Part shown: one piece after another, positions 1 to 10,070 of the stretch
How positions within the stretch are numbered: position 1 is the first letter of the stretch
Layout: every line of letters starts with the position of its first letter
Translations under genes and position numbers: made by a program
The notes under the pieces: model-generated
Databases searched by the model: none
What the model saw: the letters and a program-made list of their open reading frames with translations, nothing else
What the model was told of the DNA's origin: nothing
Assembly: GCA_022496205.1 (NCBI GenBank)
Contig: WTXD01000074.1
Location: 47,184-111,183 of the forward strand
From: Gloeopeniophorella convolvens
Lineage: Eukaryota > Basidiomycota > Agaricomycetes > Russulales
Length of the DNA: 64,000 nucleotides
Direction of reading: 5' to 3'

Positions 1-1
1 C

Positions 2-436
2 CTCCAGTGGAGTTTCTACGACGCGCCGCCGGTGCCGTCCGCCGCGCCACCCGACCCGTTCGCGCGCCCCGCGGCGGCGGCGACCGCGGACACGCCGAAC
101 CCGCGCACGACGACGGCGATCTTCGCGCCGCTGCTCGAGTACAAGCTGCGCCAGACGTTCGCGACGCCGTACCTCGCGCTGACGTTCTACCCGGAGCTCG
201 CGGCGTCGCACGGCGTCGTGCTCCTGCGCGGCGAGATCACGCCGGCGGGGCAGGGCGCGGGAACGGGCGACTACCTGCTGAGCCAGCAGGACGCGCAGAT
301 CCTGGCGCTCGGGCTGCAGCGGTTCTATTTGCGGGGTGCGAGCGAGGAGCGCGAGAAGCTGCTGAGCGCGTTCCATGAACGCCCGGCTGATTTCAAGTGG
401 GAGGAGCTGCTGAAGCACGCGGACTTTGGGCTCTAG
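2..436 (+). CDS. ATP11: ATP11-type mitochondrial F1-ATPase assembly factor, C-terminal part
   Basis: The reading frame is open from the window edge to a TAG at 434-436, so the 5' end of the gene lies outside. The visible ~144 residues include TLTFYPELAASHGVVLLRGE, then a block on use of the last helices (DAQILALGLQRFYL) and FHERPADFKWEELL before the stop. This order (YPEL..GIVLM.E, then AQ....QLFY, then F..RP..FKY) is the C-terminal signature of the ATP11/ATPAF1 family. These chaperones bind free F1 beta subunit in the mitochondrial matrix during ATP synthase assembly. A Pro/Ala-rich insert precedes the conserved part. Recognition rests on remembered family motifs, not on a search. No intron is evident in the visible portion. 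Confidence 0.75.
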   Translation, partial: LQWSFYDAPPVPSAAPPDPFARPAAAATADTPNPRTTTAIFAPLLEYKLRQTFATPYLALTFYPELAASHGVVLLRGEITPAGQGAGTGDYLLSQQDAQILALGLQRFYLRGASEEREKLLSAFHERPADFKWEELLKHADFGL

Positions 437-1264
437 TTGGTACGTCTGATGGCCTTGGGAGGTGTGTGGCAGCACTGACGAGTTTGTTTGGCTACAGGGG
501 GGGCATATAGAAGCTTGATTGGATGATTGGATGTATCGTCACTTGCTCTTACACTCGCTACCAAACCTTTGATGCGTCCTTACCGCATGTCACACAACTG
601 CACCCCCATGCATCACGCACCCCGCAGAACACCACGATAGGATCTGGAATGCTCATATCGACTCATGTCCCAACATTCACATAAGTCACTCCTTCCCACA
701 CCAAATGAGTGTGTTCGCCGCAGGTCAGCCTGGCGCCCTAACGAAGTTCGCGGCGAGCCCAAACCGACACCTAGAGCCTCATCTCTGCACACCGGGACGA
801 TGAGACCGCACCACATAAGAAGAGGATCACATCGCGAGTGTTACGTCGTTCCCCAACGGACCTGAGGCCGGGGGTAGAGTTTTTTTTTACCTAGATGTCC
901 GCAATGCGCGGTGATGTGCTGGAGGCGCGTGTCGCACGGATGAGTCATTGACGCGTACGTGATGGCCTGTCGAGCCAATCAACACCACGCAATCCGAGTC
1001 GCGTCTGAGTCTTGTCCGGCGGCGCTTTCAACCCAATTTCAACCTGCACCACCAGGAGCCCACCCGAAGTCTAAACTTACCACAACGGCGACAGCAGGAG
1101 ACATCACAGCGCATGCACAGGGGCCCCCTTCCAGGTGCGGTGGCGTGACCCCAAGCGGCAGCGCGGCGTCCCGCCGATGACGATCAGGTGCCCCGCAGCG
1201 CCCGCCCGACGAACCCGCCATTCCCACCACCACCACCACAGCTCTCACCTCGCCCTCACCCCGC
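437..1264. other. intergenic, no gene seen
   Basis: The stretch lies between the ATP11 stop and the rhodanese-like start. Only short overlapping frames without family signature are present. It presumably holds the 3' UTR of the first gene and the promoter of the next; no TATA box was recognised. Confidence 0.5.
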
Positions 1265-1862
1265 ATGGCCGCACCACCAACGCCGGACTGGGCCAAGCCC
1301 TTCCCCGAGCCGCGCACCGTCCCGCCAAAGATCACGCCCGACGCGCTGTGCGAGATCATCCGCACGCAGCGCGCCGGGACGGACTACCTCGTCGTCGACG
1401 TGCGGCGCGCCGACATTGAGGTGTGCCCTTATCCCCCGCCTCCCGCTCCCACCACCCCATCCGTCCGCGCTGACGCCCCCACCCGCACAGGCGCTGATCA
1501 CAGGCGCGCTGAACCTCCCCGCACAGACGTTCTACCCGACGCTCCCCGCGCTCGTCCCGCTCCTCGCGCGCGTGCGCACGCTCGTGTTCCACTGCCAGAC
1601 CTCGCTCGGGCGCGGCCCGCGCTGCGCGGGGTGGTTCGCCGATGCGCTCGCCGCGCGCGGCGGCGGGGACGCGGACGCGTGCACGGTCGTCGTGCTCGAG
1701 GGCGGGATGCGCGCGTGGCTTGCGCGCTTCGCGGGCGACGCGGCGCTCGTCGTGCCGGTGCCGCTGGCGGGCGCCGCGGGCGCGGAGTACCCGCTCATGC
1801 AACTGGACGAGGACGTGCGCGGCGCGCTGGCGGGGAATACGGGCGCCGCTCGGGAGCTGTGA
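1265..1862 (+). CDS. Rhodanese/Cdc25-like phosphatase or arsenate-reductase family protein
   Basis: Two exons, 1265-1420 and 1491-1862, are joined across a 70-nt intron (GTGTGC...GCACAG, phase 0) to give 175 aa. The protein has the rhodanese order: LVVDVRR near residue 42, GALNLPAQTFYPTL just after the splice, then FHCQTSLGRGPRCAGWF with the loop C-Q-T-S-L-G-R. That is the CX5R active-site loop of Cdc25/Acr2-type enzymes, with catalytic Cys and Arg present. The C-terminal GGMRAWL motif is also typical of single-domain fungal rhodaneses. The substrate (arsenate, phosphotyrosine or sulfur) cannot be told from sequence. The start is the first ATG of the open frame. The long overlapping minus-strand frames here are GC-rich shadows. 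Confidence 0.8.
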
Positions 1863-4671
1863 GGGCGCCCTGCAGATACGCGCGGTAGGTTGGTCCGAAA
1901 AGCTGATCAAACGAATCTTTGTATGCCACCGGGTGCATTCATGCGGTTGTAGAACAGGTACATAGGTGTCGTTCGTCGAATGATAATGAAGGATGGAGCT
2001 CAATGAGCCATATCGAATTCCGAGTCGACATCCACCCTTCCACCTGCGCATGCATATGGATCGACCATCTCAGAACAACAGTGGGCACGTTCTGTCAGAT
2101 GATAATGCTCCTCCCGTCGTCACGTGCGTACGCACCTTAAGCGCTCGGAGGAGTTGGGGGCCATCGCGCGATAAACACACGCGTGTATACTCCTGCGCAC
2201 AAAGATGACCAACGACAAGTCCACCTACCCAGGACCCTCCAGCAACCACTGAGGGGTCCCGTTTGACTGCTACCCTGACAGATACACAAGCCATCCTCGA
2301 AGATCGATTGCTAGGGAACATGCCAGACTTGGAACTCGATTTGCGCGCAGATCAGGACCGCAGTCCATGTGATGCGAGGCCATGATCGGCATGTGTTAGA
2401 TCCTTACCACCATTCCTCATCGTCCAGACTCACATGCAAGACATACTTGGAACGTTCCATGTTCCCATAGCTCAGGCATGTGCCGGCCAATGGCAGCAAG
2501 GAACCGGTCGTCGGGGGCCAATGCGGCGAAAGATATCGCAGAAGCTTCCAGGACTCGAGAAGCAGCGACTCTGATACGGTCGTCCTCGTGCGCCCGACCA
2601 GAGTAGCGCAACGCCGAACCAACCGGTGGGTGTCATCGGGCGATCAGGAGACTGCGGTCACACCAGCACTCCGATTCGAGGATGCATTCACAGTCCGCAC
2701 AGGGCGCCAGCGGGGATAGAGCGAACGCACAATTGAGGTGATGACTGTCCGAGTCCCTTGCGTGCAGGGTCAGCCCAGTGTGCGCTTTCCCAGTCTTGCT
2801 GCGCGCACGTCGGGCCATCTTCGACGCCACATCGTCCGGAACGAGGAAAAAGTAGCGCTGCCTAACGGGGAACAGGCTTCTCAGAAGCCAGCTGGGGGTG
2901 GGTCCCATCGGCTATCTTGATTCCTGCGGTTCTTAATGTCGATACGTAGGTGCACGAAGCAGCCAGACGCCGTAAGTACCAAAGCGAGGCCCCAAAAACA
3001 AATTCAGCACCGGCCAATCGAGGGCCTGGCACGTACCTGCGGCCAATTGGAGCGAGAGAAACGCCATCGACTCGCCGCCAGAAGCAGCGTCCAGCAGTGA
3101 ATCTTCTGTGAAACGGGCTGAAGAAGCCGGGCGAGCAGTTCGGCGATATGAAACTAGCGCCGCTGCACTTCCTCGCAATGAAACTGCACGCTGCGTCGCT
3201 CGGACTTTACAGCTGACAAGGAGTCACAGCGCGAGCGCGGCGCAAGCCCAAACGTGTACATGCGCCAGTGTGAGAAGACGAGGCGCAAGGGTGTGCCGTG
3301 GCGCGCTGCCCGATGAGAAAAACGCGCTTCATTTCGGACTTGCTTGGTCAACCTTGTGTCGGGACTGCGGAGTGACGCGCGACGAGGGGGTTTGGGTGGG
3401 CACTGGTGCGCAATGCTGGCGCGGAGAAGGGCGGAAATGAAACGCGCGTTGCACGCTCGGGTTGGGTTTTGTGCTCGGAGTGGTACGATTGTTCGACGTT
3501 CAGGATCAGAGTGTCGCCGGCCTCGGCGGCGGGTATAGAACGTACACGGCACAGCCTCCAGTGTGACGATGGGGGGCGCGGGAATCCGACGACGAGTGGC
3601 GAGCTCGAGCACGCCCCGGCTTGGCGCCGGTGCTTCGGGCGAGCGTAAATCGCCATCGATCAGCGCCAACAGGCTTTGACCCGAGCCAAGGGAAGACACA
3701 AATTGGATCACATCCTCCGAGTCTCGCCAATGCAGTGCCAGTGGAGCGGTACGCAGCACGACGTACTAGGCTTCCCGGCACAGCAGTGAGCCAAGTGATG
3801 GAGGAACAAAGTGCCGTGCACACACGCACATCCTATCACCCTTCCCTCCCACAGCACCAACGCCTAATTTCCGCGAAGCGCAGCAGCTACAGCACCCGCG
3901 CGCGGGCGTATTTCCGCGCCTAGCAAACACGTTGTCGGAGGGCGCTCGCAGAGAGTGCTTGTCATGCTCGGCCGGCATCAGGGACGGTGGGCGCGCGGGG
4001 CGCGGTACGTCAGAGGGCGGAACGCCGACAGGGGTGGGAGGGGCGCGCCGCCGCGCCTCTGCTGCGGAGCGTGTAAATATAGCGATGGCGTGGGACGCGC
4101 GCAAATGAAGAGTGTGGGCGGAGGGTTGGGATCGCTGGAGGCGCCGATGTGATACGGCGCGATGACGGCGGTGACGGAGCTGGGGTAATCGAGGGATGGA
4201 TGCGATTAGGAGGGGCTTCGGTGGGGCTTCTCAGCATGAATGATGGTGCCATCGTACTCTACATGGCTGTGTACCGCTGCGCCGGGCAATGCCCTGCTTC
4301 TCGCCCAGCAGAAGCCCGCATTGTAATTTGGGTCCCTGGTGCTGGACGGAAAGCCATAGATGAGCCCGGGTACGTAGTATGTGCCGCTTGCCCGGCCGAT
4401 CGGGGAGGCTGGGAGACGCGCCGGCTGCACGTGAGGGTAGAGATGGGGTCATGTGACGTAGCGCGAGAAGTCTGAAGGCATGCGATGCACCGCAAAGCAT
4501 CGAAGGCGTCCATTCATGCCGGCCTAGACACGCGCCCCTCCACCACGACCACTAGAAAGACGCCAATGGCACGCGCCGCACCCTCCAGCGCCTCCCACGG
4601 CATCCCCTTCCCACACCCCCAACCCCCCTCGCCCGCCGCCCCCGCCGCAAACAACCAGCACGACCAGCACA
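1863..4671. other. 2.8-kb stretch without a supported gene
   Basis: Many short frames occur on both strands without conserved motifs. The only one worth noting is a minus-strand frame at 2417-2611. It has an amphipathic, HEAT-like feel (AALAPDDRFLAAIGRHMPEL) and ends at a possible splice donor, but no start, partner exon or family could be assigned. It may be a relic or a fragment of an unrecognised spliced gene. Confidence 0.3.
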
Positions 4672-5325
4672 ATGCGCGTCGTCATCCTCGGCGGCACCGG
4701 GCCCACCGGCATCCTCCTCATCGAAGAGGCCCTCGCCGCGAAGCACGCCCTCGTCGTCTACGCGCGCAGCCCGCAGAAGCTCCCCGCGCACCTGAGCAAG
4801 CACCCGGACATCCAGATCGTCAAGGGCGAGCTCGCCGACGCCGACGCCGGCGCGCTCGACGCGGCGCTCGCGGGCGCGCACGCCGTGCTCTCCGCGCTCG
4901 GCCCGGCGTTCGCCAGCCCCGCGGGCACGCCGCTCGCGCGCGGGTACGCCGCGGTGCTCGCCGCGATGCGCCGCGCGGGCGTGCGGCGGCTCATCGCGCT
5001 CGGCACGCCGAGCAACCGCGACGCGCACGACCGGTGGCACCCCGTTTTCGCGGCGATGGTGCTGGCTGTCGCGGTCGGCGCGCGCAGCGCGTACAAGGAT
5101 ATTGTTGCGGTCGGGGACGCGGTGCGGGAGAGCGAGGACGTCGACTGGACGCTTGTGCGCGTGCCGGTGCTGAAGAACGACAAGGCGCGCGGCGTGCGCG
5201 CGGGGTACATCGGCGACGGCAAGGCGGGGTACACGCTTACCAGGGTTGGGTTCGCCGTGTTTGTCCTGGATGAGCTGGAGAGGGGCGAGTGGGTGAAGCA
5301 GGCGCCGCTCGTCACGTCGGTTTAA
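4672..5325 (+). CDS. NAD(P)-binding SDR/NmrA-like oxidoreductase
   Basis: Single exon, 217 aa. The N-terminus MRVVILGGTGPTG carries the Rossmann dinucleotide-binding motif GxxGxxG at residues 7-13. It is followed by a strand-helix pattern ending in VVYARSPQKL, where a basic residue after strand 2 suggests NADP(H), and by GAHAVLSALGP and RRLIALGTPSN. DWTLVRVPVLKN near residue 165 is the typical substrate-side strand of atypical SDRs (NmrA/NAD_binding_10 type). No catalytic YxxxK is evident, so either redox activity or a sensor role is possible. The start ATG is preceded by AGCACA, and no upstream ATG in the frame gives a better N-terminus. A 569-aa frame on the opposite strand (4552-6261) overlaps and is rejected. 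Confidence 0.85.
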   Translation: MRVVILGGTGPTGILLIEEALAAKHALVVYARSPQKLPAHLSKHPDIQIVKGELADADAGALDAALAGAHAVLSALGPAFASPAGTPLARGYAAVLAAMRRAGVRRLIALGTPSNRDAHDRWHPVFAAMVLAVAVGARSAYKDIVAVGDAVRESEDVDWTLVRVPVLKNDKARGVRAGYIGDGKAGYTLTRVGFAVFVLDELERGEWVKQAPLVTSV

Positions 5326-5601
5326 TTTAGCGCGTCCGGTTCGTTTGCGCGCCCAGGGTTCCCCTTTTTTTGTCGTTATGTATGTGACGTGGCTTTGGTC
5401 TCGCGCAGTGTAATTATGATGCATCGTCTTGGGAGTGCGCTGTGTGCTGTGAGGGACGTTGAAAGCAAGCACTGGCGACGGTGCGGCATCATAATAATAA
5501 TATTTTCTAGCAGCGGTCCGGCCACCCGGTGCCCTCCTGCCTCGCAACGCACATCGCCGCGTCACTCGTTCCTGAACTTTGCCCTGAGCCAGTCCATCAC
5601 T

Positions 5602-5628
5602 TCCATCCATCCATCCACCCATCCATCC
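5602..5628. repeat. (CCAT)n microsatellite
   Basis: Imperfect CCAT tetramers, about six and a half copies with one CCAC variant, lie in non-coding sequence. Confidence 0.85.
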
Positions 5629-6350
5629 CATCAAGCTTCTGCCATCTCCCGCCGCACCAGCATCAACGCGCCTATGCACCGCAAACAAACTCTGTCTCTG
5701 CCCACTGCCGCGCGCGCCGCGTGCTCGAGTCGCGCGGAGCTCCGGCGCACCGACCCCAAGGTTATTCTTAGCCTCCCCCAGCTTCGGGACGCGTCTGGCC
5801 AGACGAAGACGCGGACTACTCAAGTGCGCTTCTCCCGCAAAGGCGACCCGGTGCTCGCTCCATAATGGCTTAATGGACGGCCCCTCCGTCTGCGCTCTGC
5901 GCCCGCCTCGCAAGCCGGGCAGGCAGCAGCGCCTGGACCGTGCTCTCCGCGCTGCTTCTGGCGTTCTTTTGCATGTGGACCGGCGCTGGCCAGAGCGCGG
6001 CGGCCTCGGTGGGTGCGCCGCGCGAAGCGCAGCCTGCACGTCCGCTAAGTACCATGCCCTTGAAGCCCACGCCCACCGATGGCGCGGCGTGGGCAGCACT
6101 GGCGCTCCTTGGGTGTTCTCGTCGGGCCCATTGACGGCAGGATCAAGCATCTTGGATGCGGCGCGGGCTGGGCTGGGCCGGCGTAGGTACTTATTTTTGC
6201 TGCGCGATTGCCACCTTCTGCACGGACGGGGCGTGCCTGCCTTGGCGCGCGCCGCGGCCACAGCCGTCGAATATCAAATCTCTGCACTGGTTGGTGGGGC
6301 CAAGTGCCCAGTCTCCGTGGAGAAGTTACATATGTAGTCGTTCTCCGAGA

Positions 6351-6363
6351 GATAGATAGATAG
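6351..6363. repeat. (GATA)3 microsatellite
   Basis: Three perfect GATA units plus G, in non-coding sequence. Confidence 0.8.
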
Positions 6364-6929
6364 CTAGGTGCCACTTGTGTGTGCGAGCGGTGGGTGCGCA
6401 GCGCGGCTGGGAACACGCCACTGCCTCTGGCTCGCATACACCCACCTGCCGGCCGCGGACGTACGTGCATTCAATCCACTTCCAGGTTTCTGCGTGCGGC
6501 GCCCGTGCCCGTATGAGTTAGAGGATGCAGGCACGCCCAAATGAAAGAAGCGCGCGCCACTATGTGGCGCGGGCCTGTTCTGTCAGAAGGCCCCGTCGAT
6601 TCTTGAATAGTATACTGACTGGAACAGCGGACACTGAACGGCACACGCATCGTTCCAGGGCGCGAAAGCTAATACACTCATATCATGATTCGGGTATGGC
6701 GTGCGGGACGACGACTAGGTAAAGTACACAGGGGGCTCAGTAGGTATGGTATGGTATGTGGTAAGTATGATACAATCGAAACAGCGTTTGGCGGGGAACA
6801 CGGCGTGCCGGCATATGCCGTTGGCAGACATCCTGTCGGTGGCGCCCGGACGTGCGTTCTGTGCCCTCTCTCCCGCCGCGCAGGGGCCCGGGGTGGGCGC
6901 AGGCCGCGCTCGGAATCAGGGCGCAGCGC

Positions 6930-7382
6930 TCAGCGCCGGCGTGGCGGGGGGCCCCACGCCATGTTCTCGTCCTCGAGCATCTCGGCGAACTCTGGGAGCA
7001 CGGGCTGTGCGGATGGAATATGGGCATGAGCATGGAAGCTCGCACATCAAATGAGTTACGGGATAGGCTCACCTTGTGGCTCTTGGAGGAGCGTTTCGGC
7101 TGGGGAGGAGCGATGGTCGCGCGTCAGTCTGAGCCCGGGGTCTGTGGGGTGGAGCGGGGGGCTCACCAGGGGAGACGCGCCGACGAGCGTCTGGGATGAG
7201 AGTATACTGGATCGCGATGCTTTTGAGGATAGGGAGAGGCTGGAGCTCGTCGCGCTTGACGCGGTCGAGTAGCCGTCTGAGGGCTGTGAGAGCGAACCGG
7301 TAAGCAACCACATCCTCATCGTCGTGCACGACGACGGTGAACCAACCTTATGCACGGCCGAGCGGTCCTTGAAGAAGAACAT
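6930..7382 (-). CDS. small Ser-rich protein of unknown function, 84 aa, four exons
   Basis: Minus-strand exons 7347-7382, 7167-7283, 7073-7099 and 6930-7004 join in phase 0 at GT-AG introns and give 84 aa. The product starts MFFFKDRSAVHK, continues with a Ser-rich, presumably disordered stretch (about residues 13-51), has a basic 9-residue exon PKRSSKSHK, and ends VLPEFAEMLEDENMAWG followed by PPPRRR. The acidic C-terminal block looks like a short conserved motif. I do not recognise a family. Support comes from four consistent splice junctions, a TATA box about 260 nt upstream (7640-7650) and a reasonable start context (ACCATTATG). Exon 3 is only 27 nt. A competing frame through exon 2 reads as a helix but requires a frameshift, so I prefer the Ser-rich frame. 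Confidence 0.6.
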
Positions 7383-7639
7383 AATGGTCGAGAGTAGTGT
7401 GTGGAGGGGCGGGTGGTTTGGTACGCGGGAGTGCTGCTCAGTGGCAGGGAGCTAGTAGTTTATCGAACTTGGACGGGGAGTGGATCGACGGGGACGGCGA
7501 TCGGGATCGGCGGCGGGGGCGGTAGCAGATGGCGGATGTATACGACGAACGCGGGCAGGGGCACGGTTCCAGTGTGCTGGGGAGGGTGACAGGCGGGCGG
7601 ATACAAGTAAGTAGCAACGCAAGGGGGTGCGCCCGCGTG

Positions 7640-7650
7640 CCTTTTATATA
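7640..7650 (-). promoter_or_regulatory. TATA box for the small Ser-rich gene
   Basis: On the minus strand the sequence reads TATATAAAAGG, a near-perfect TATA element. It lies about 260 nt upstream of the ATG at 7382, leaving room for a pyrimidine-rich 5' UTR. Confidence 0.55.
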
Positions 7651-9004
7651 GGGCCGGTGCGAGGACGGAGCATGGCCGTGCCTAAGTCTGAACCACTTGC
7701 TGTACTTGCCATCCGCGGCCCCAGTCCGCATCGAGTTCTGCGGGCCAGATATGAATGAGTGCCGGACGTGGGTGCGCACGCGCCGGTTCGAGCGAGCGCA
7801 TGTGTCATTCAAAAGCGCCGCCCGGGCGTGTGGCGTCGCGACTCGCAGGGCTGTGCACACCCGCGGACGACCCCGTGTGCTTCCCGCCAGGCCCGCGCTT
7901 ACGGCACCATGGAGCGACTCGACGAGTCCCTTACGCTGGAGGCGCCCGGACCCTCCCCGCTGGGCGCTGCGCAGCGCTGGGCCCGCGACCCCGCCCGTGC
8001 CTCCCGCGGATCAGCCCCGCGCCACTGCGATGGAGCGGTGCGCCTGATCACCATCATCGTCCACCTGCGCTGGCATCATCATCATCCACGGCCCCCGCAT
8101 CGCGCGCGCGCGCGCGCCGCACAAAAGGCTGCCAGGCCACCCCGACCCACTCTCCGGCGCCAGACCCCCCGCCGCGCGCCACCGCATACGCCTGCAATTG
8201 CATGCGCCGCCGCCTCCACCGATACGGCTAGTACCAGCTTCAGTGTTCGCGCCGCGCGCGGGGCCCCCTCCCCCTCGTCCTTGCGTGCGTCACCGACGGC
8301 GTCGACACAGGCACCGGCCAGCACGGTCGGACGTTTCGCGCGCCGCGCGGGTGGGGCGCGCGTGCGAGTCCGAGCACCATATCGGAACGTCACTTGCGTG
8401 GTCCCGTGCGCGTGCCGCGTGCTCGCGCGCGGCGTGCTAGATTGTCAGCGGCGTGACGTGCGGGCGCAGGCGATTATGTGGATGCGGAAGGGGCAGCGTT
8501 TATGTTTTGAATGCGCGCAATGCGGCGGGTCGTGCGTGCTTCGCGGGGGTTATTGTTGTGGGTTGGTGTGCGGGTTCTCGTGAGCTCGGGCGCGCGGTGC
8601 ACCGGTGATGCCTGATATGCGTTTGGTTGACAGCGAACAGGGATCACTCGTCACGGCCAGCAGCGTACGAGAGCTGTACTAAGTCCGCCGAGGCCTGCGG
8701 TCTGACGGCGTACGTTCGCGAAGCAGCGTTGCGTGGTGATAGTAAAATCTGATCGCGATTATGGCGCATGCTGTGTGGAACTAACGTGATCGTATTCTCG
8801 CGCTCGTACCCATAGGGAAGTTCCTTTGCTTAACCTTCAAGTTCGTATCATATCGTATCAGAATGTACACGTCAAGCTAGCGCAGGCCACCGTTACTCCC
8901 GTAAACCCTGCCTCGTCCTCCCTGCTGTCGTCCGTGCCAGGCCCCGAGCCTGGGGCCCCGGCGCGCCACAGGGATTGGCGGATACGCAGCGCAGAGGCTG
9001 GCTC
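7651..9004. other. intergenic, GC-rich, no supported gene
   Basis: A (CG)n run sits at about 8101-8115. Frames up to 274 codons (7759-8583 +) are Ala/Arg/Pro-rich and without domain signal, so they are treated as spurious. 3' UTR of the LEA-like gene and a promoter region may be included. Confidence 0.4.
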
Positions 9005-9622
9005 CTAGTGCTTCTCGGCCTGGAACTCCCGCGCCTTCTTCGATGCGTCGGACGCAGTCTGCGCGGCCGAGAACGGCGTGAGCTCCCCTTCGCGCGCGAT
9101 AAGCAGCGGCGTGCACACACCTCTGACGCCTTCTCCTTCGCCGTCTGCGAGGTCTACCAAGCGCGCGTCTCGTCAGCACGCCACGCGGGAAGCACGCGGG
9201 CACATTACGCGTTACGCACCTCTTTCGTCTTCTCAGCAGCGGACTCGGAGGCACTCTCCGCGCGCTCCTTCGTCGTGCCTGCGTGTACGTACGTGAACGG
9301 GCGTCTCAATCAGCACACGCACGTGGGACGCCGGGGACCGCGCCGTGCGCACCGAGCGTCTGCTTCGTCTTCTCCGTCGCCTCCTCGCCCGTCTCGATCG
9401 CAGACGCGAGGCCGCGCCCGACCGACTTGTTCACCTGCACTCACACGCGCGGTGTGTCAGGGCTGCTCCAGGGCGGGCGAGAGTGTGGAGCGCGCGCACC
9501 TTCTCTGCGACCTCTGCGACCTTCTCCGTGGCGCTCTTGCGCGCGGCAGGCGAGGCGTGCAGCTGGCGCGCCGAGGCGCGCGCGGCGTGTATGCGGACCG
9601 ATGCGATGGTGCTGTGGAACAT
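9005..9622 (-). CDS. LEA-like small protein with predicted mitochondrial presequence
   Basis: Five minus-strand exons (9500-9622, 9353-9434, 9220-9278, 9121-9153, 9005-9058) join across introns of about 62-74 nt and give 116 aa. The N-terminus MFHSTIASVRIHAARASARQ is Arg/Ala/Ser-rich without acidic residues, as expected of a mitochondrial targeting peptide. From about residue 30 the protein is a Lys/Glu/Ala/Thr repeat: EKVAEVAEK, EEATEKTKQTL, TTKERAES, AAEKTKE, TSQTAKEKASE, SDASKKAREF. That pattern of degenerate 11-mers is typical of group-3 LEA-type amphipathic helices. Such proteins usually protect membranes during desiccation or oxidative stress; that role is inferred. The fourth exon encodes exactly 11 residues, one repeat. 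A TATA box lies 74 nt upstream of the ATG. Confidence 0.75.
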
Positions 9623-9695
9623 TGTGCTGGTGTGTGTATGTGTGTGTGGGTGCTAAGAATGGATGGATTGCTCTAGAGAGAGCGCGGGGAGACGG

Positions 9696-9705
9696 TTTAT
9701 ATAAA
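9696..9705 (-). promoter_or_regulatory. TATA box of the LEA-like gene
   Basis: The palindrome TTTATATAAA begins 74 nt upstream of the ATG at 9622 and is followed on the minus strand by a CA-rich leader. Position and sequence suit a core promoter. Confidence 0.65.
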
Positions 9706-10070
9706 CGCGGTGCGCGTATGCATGACGTCGCCCCGACGAGGAGCACCTCCTCAGTGGAGGGGCCGCATGACGTCACGCCTGCCCCGCGTATACTTGCAGA
9801 TGCATGCGCTGGGGTTAGGGTTGCATCCAAGCACCTGCACGCTATTTCTCTTGTGCTACGCGAGCGCGCGCCTAGGCCTGATCCAAGGAATGTATTAGCA
9901 GTGAGCAAGTGGTAGTATATATGAGGCACAGCAGATCTGAATGAATCTTTATATCAAATCGCGCGCGCGGATACACGAGCCCCCGAATATATTCTCTTCG
10001 TCCTCGAGCACGTGCTCGCGTGCGAAGCGCTTCTATTGGTCTATAGCCATCGCACCCCACCCCGGAGGAA

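Larger units (their letters stand above)
5326..6929. other. intergenic with simple repeats, no supported gene
   Basis: No frame carries a recognisable motif. A CCAT-type microsatellite (about 5602-5628) and a GATA run (6351-6363) are present. ORFs of 100-150 codons here are the overlapping kind expected of GC-rich DNA. Confidence 0.4.

Noticed and set aside
4552..6261. 569-codon open frame on the minus strand
   Set aside because: It overlaps the NAD(P)-binding gene antisense and is Arg/Ala/Pro-rich with no motif; long antisense frames are expected where the sense gene is GC-rich at third positions.
7056..7382. HEAT-like frame (ALRRLLDRVKRDELQPLP) as a gene on the minus strand
   Set aside because: It needs a frameshift from the start codon, whereas the Ser-rich frame splices cleanly into four exons with a stop.
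8101..8583. Possible coding region in the 7.7-8.6 kb GC-rich stretch
   Set aside because: The composition is low-complexity and biased, with no splice-supported continuity or motif.
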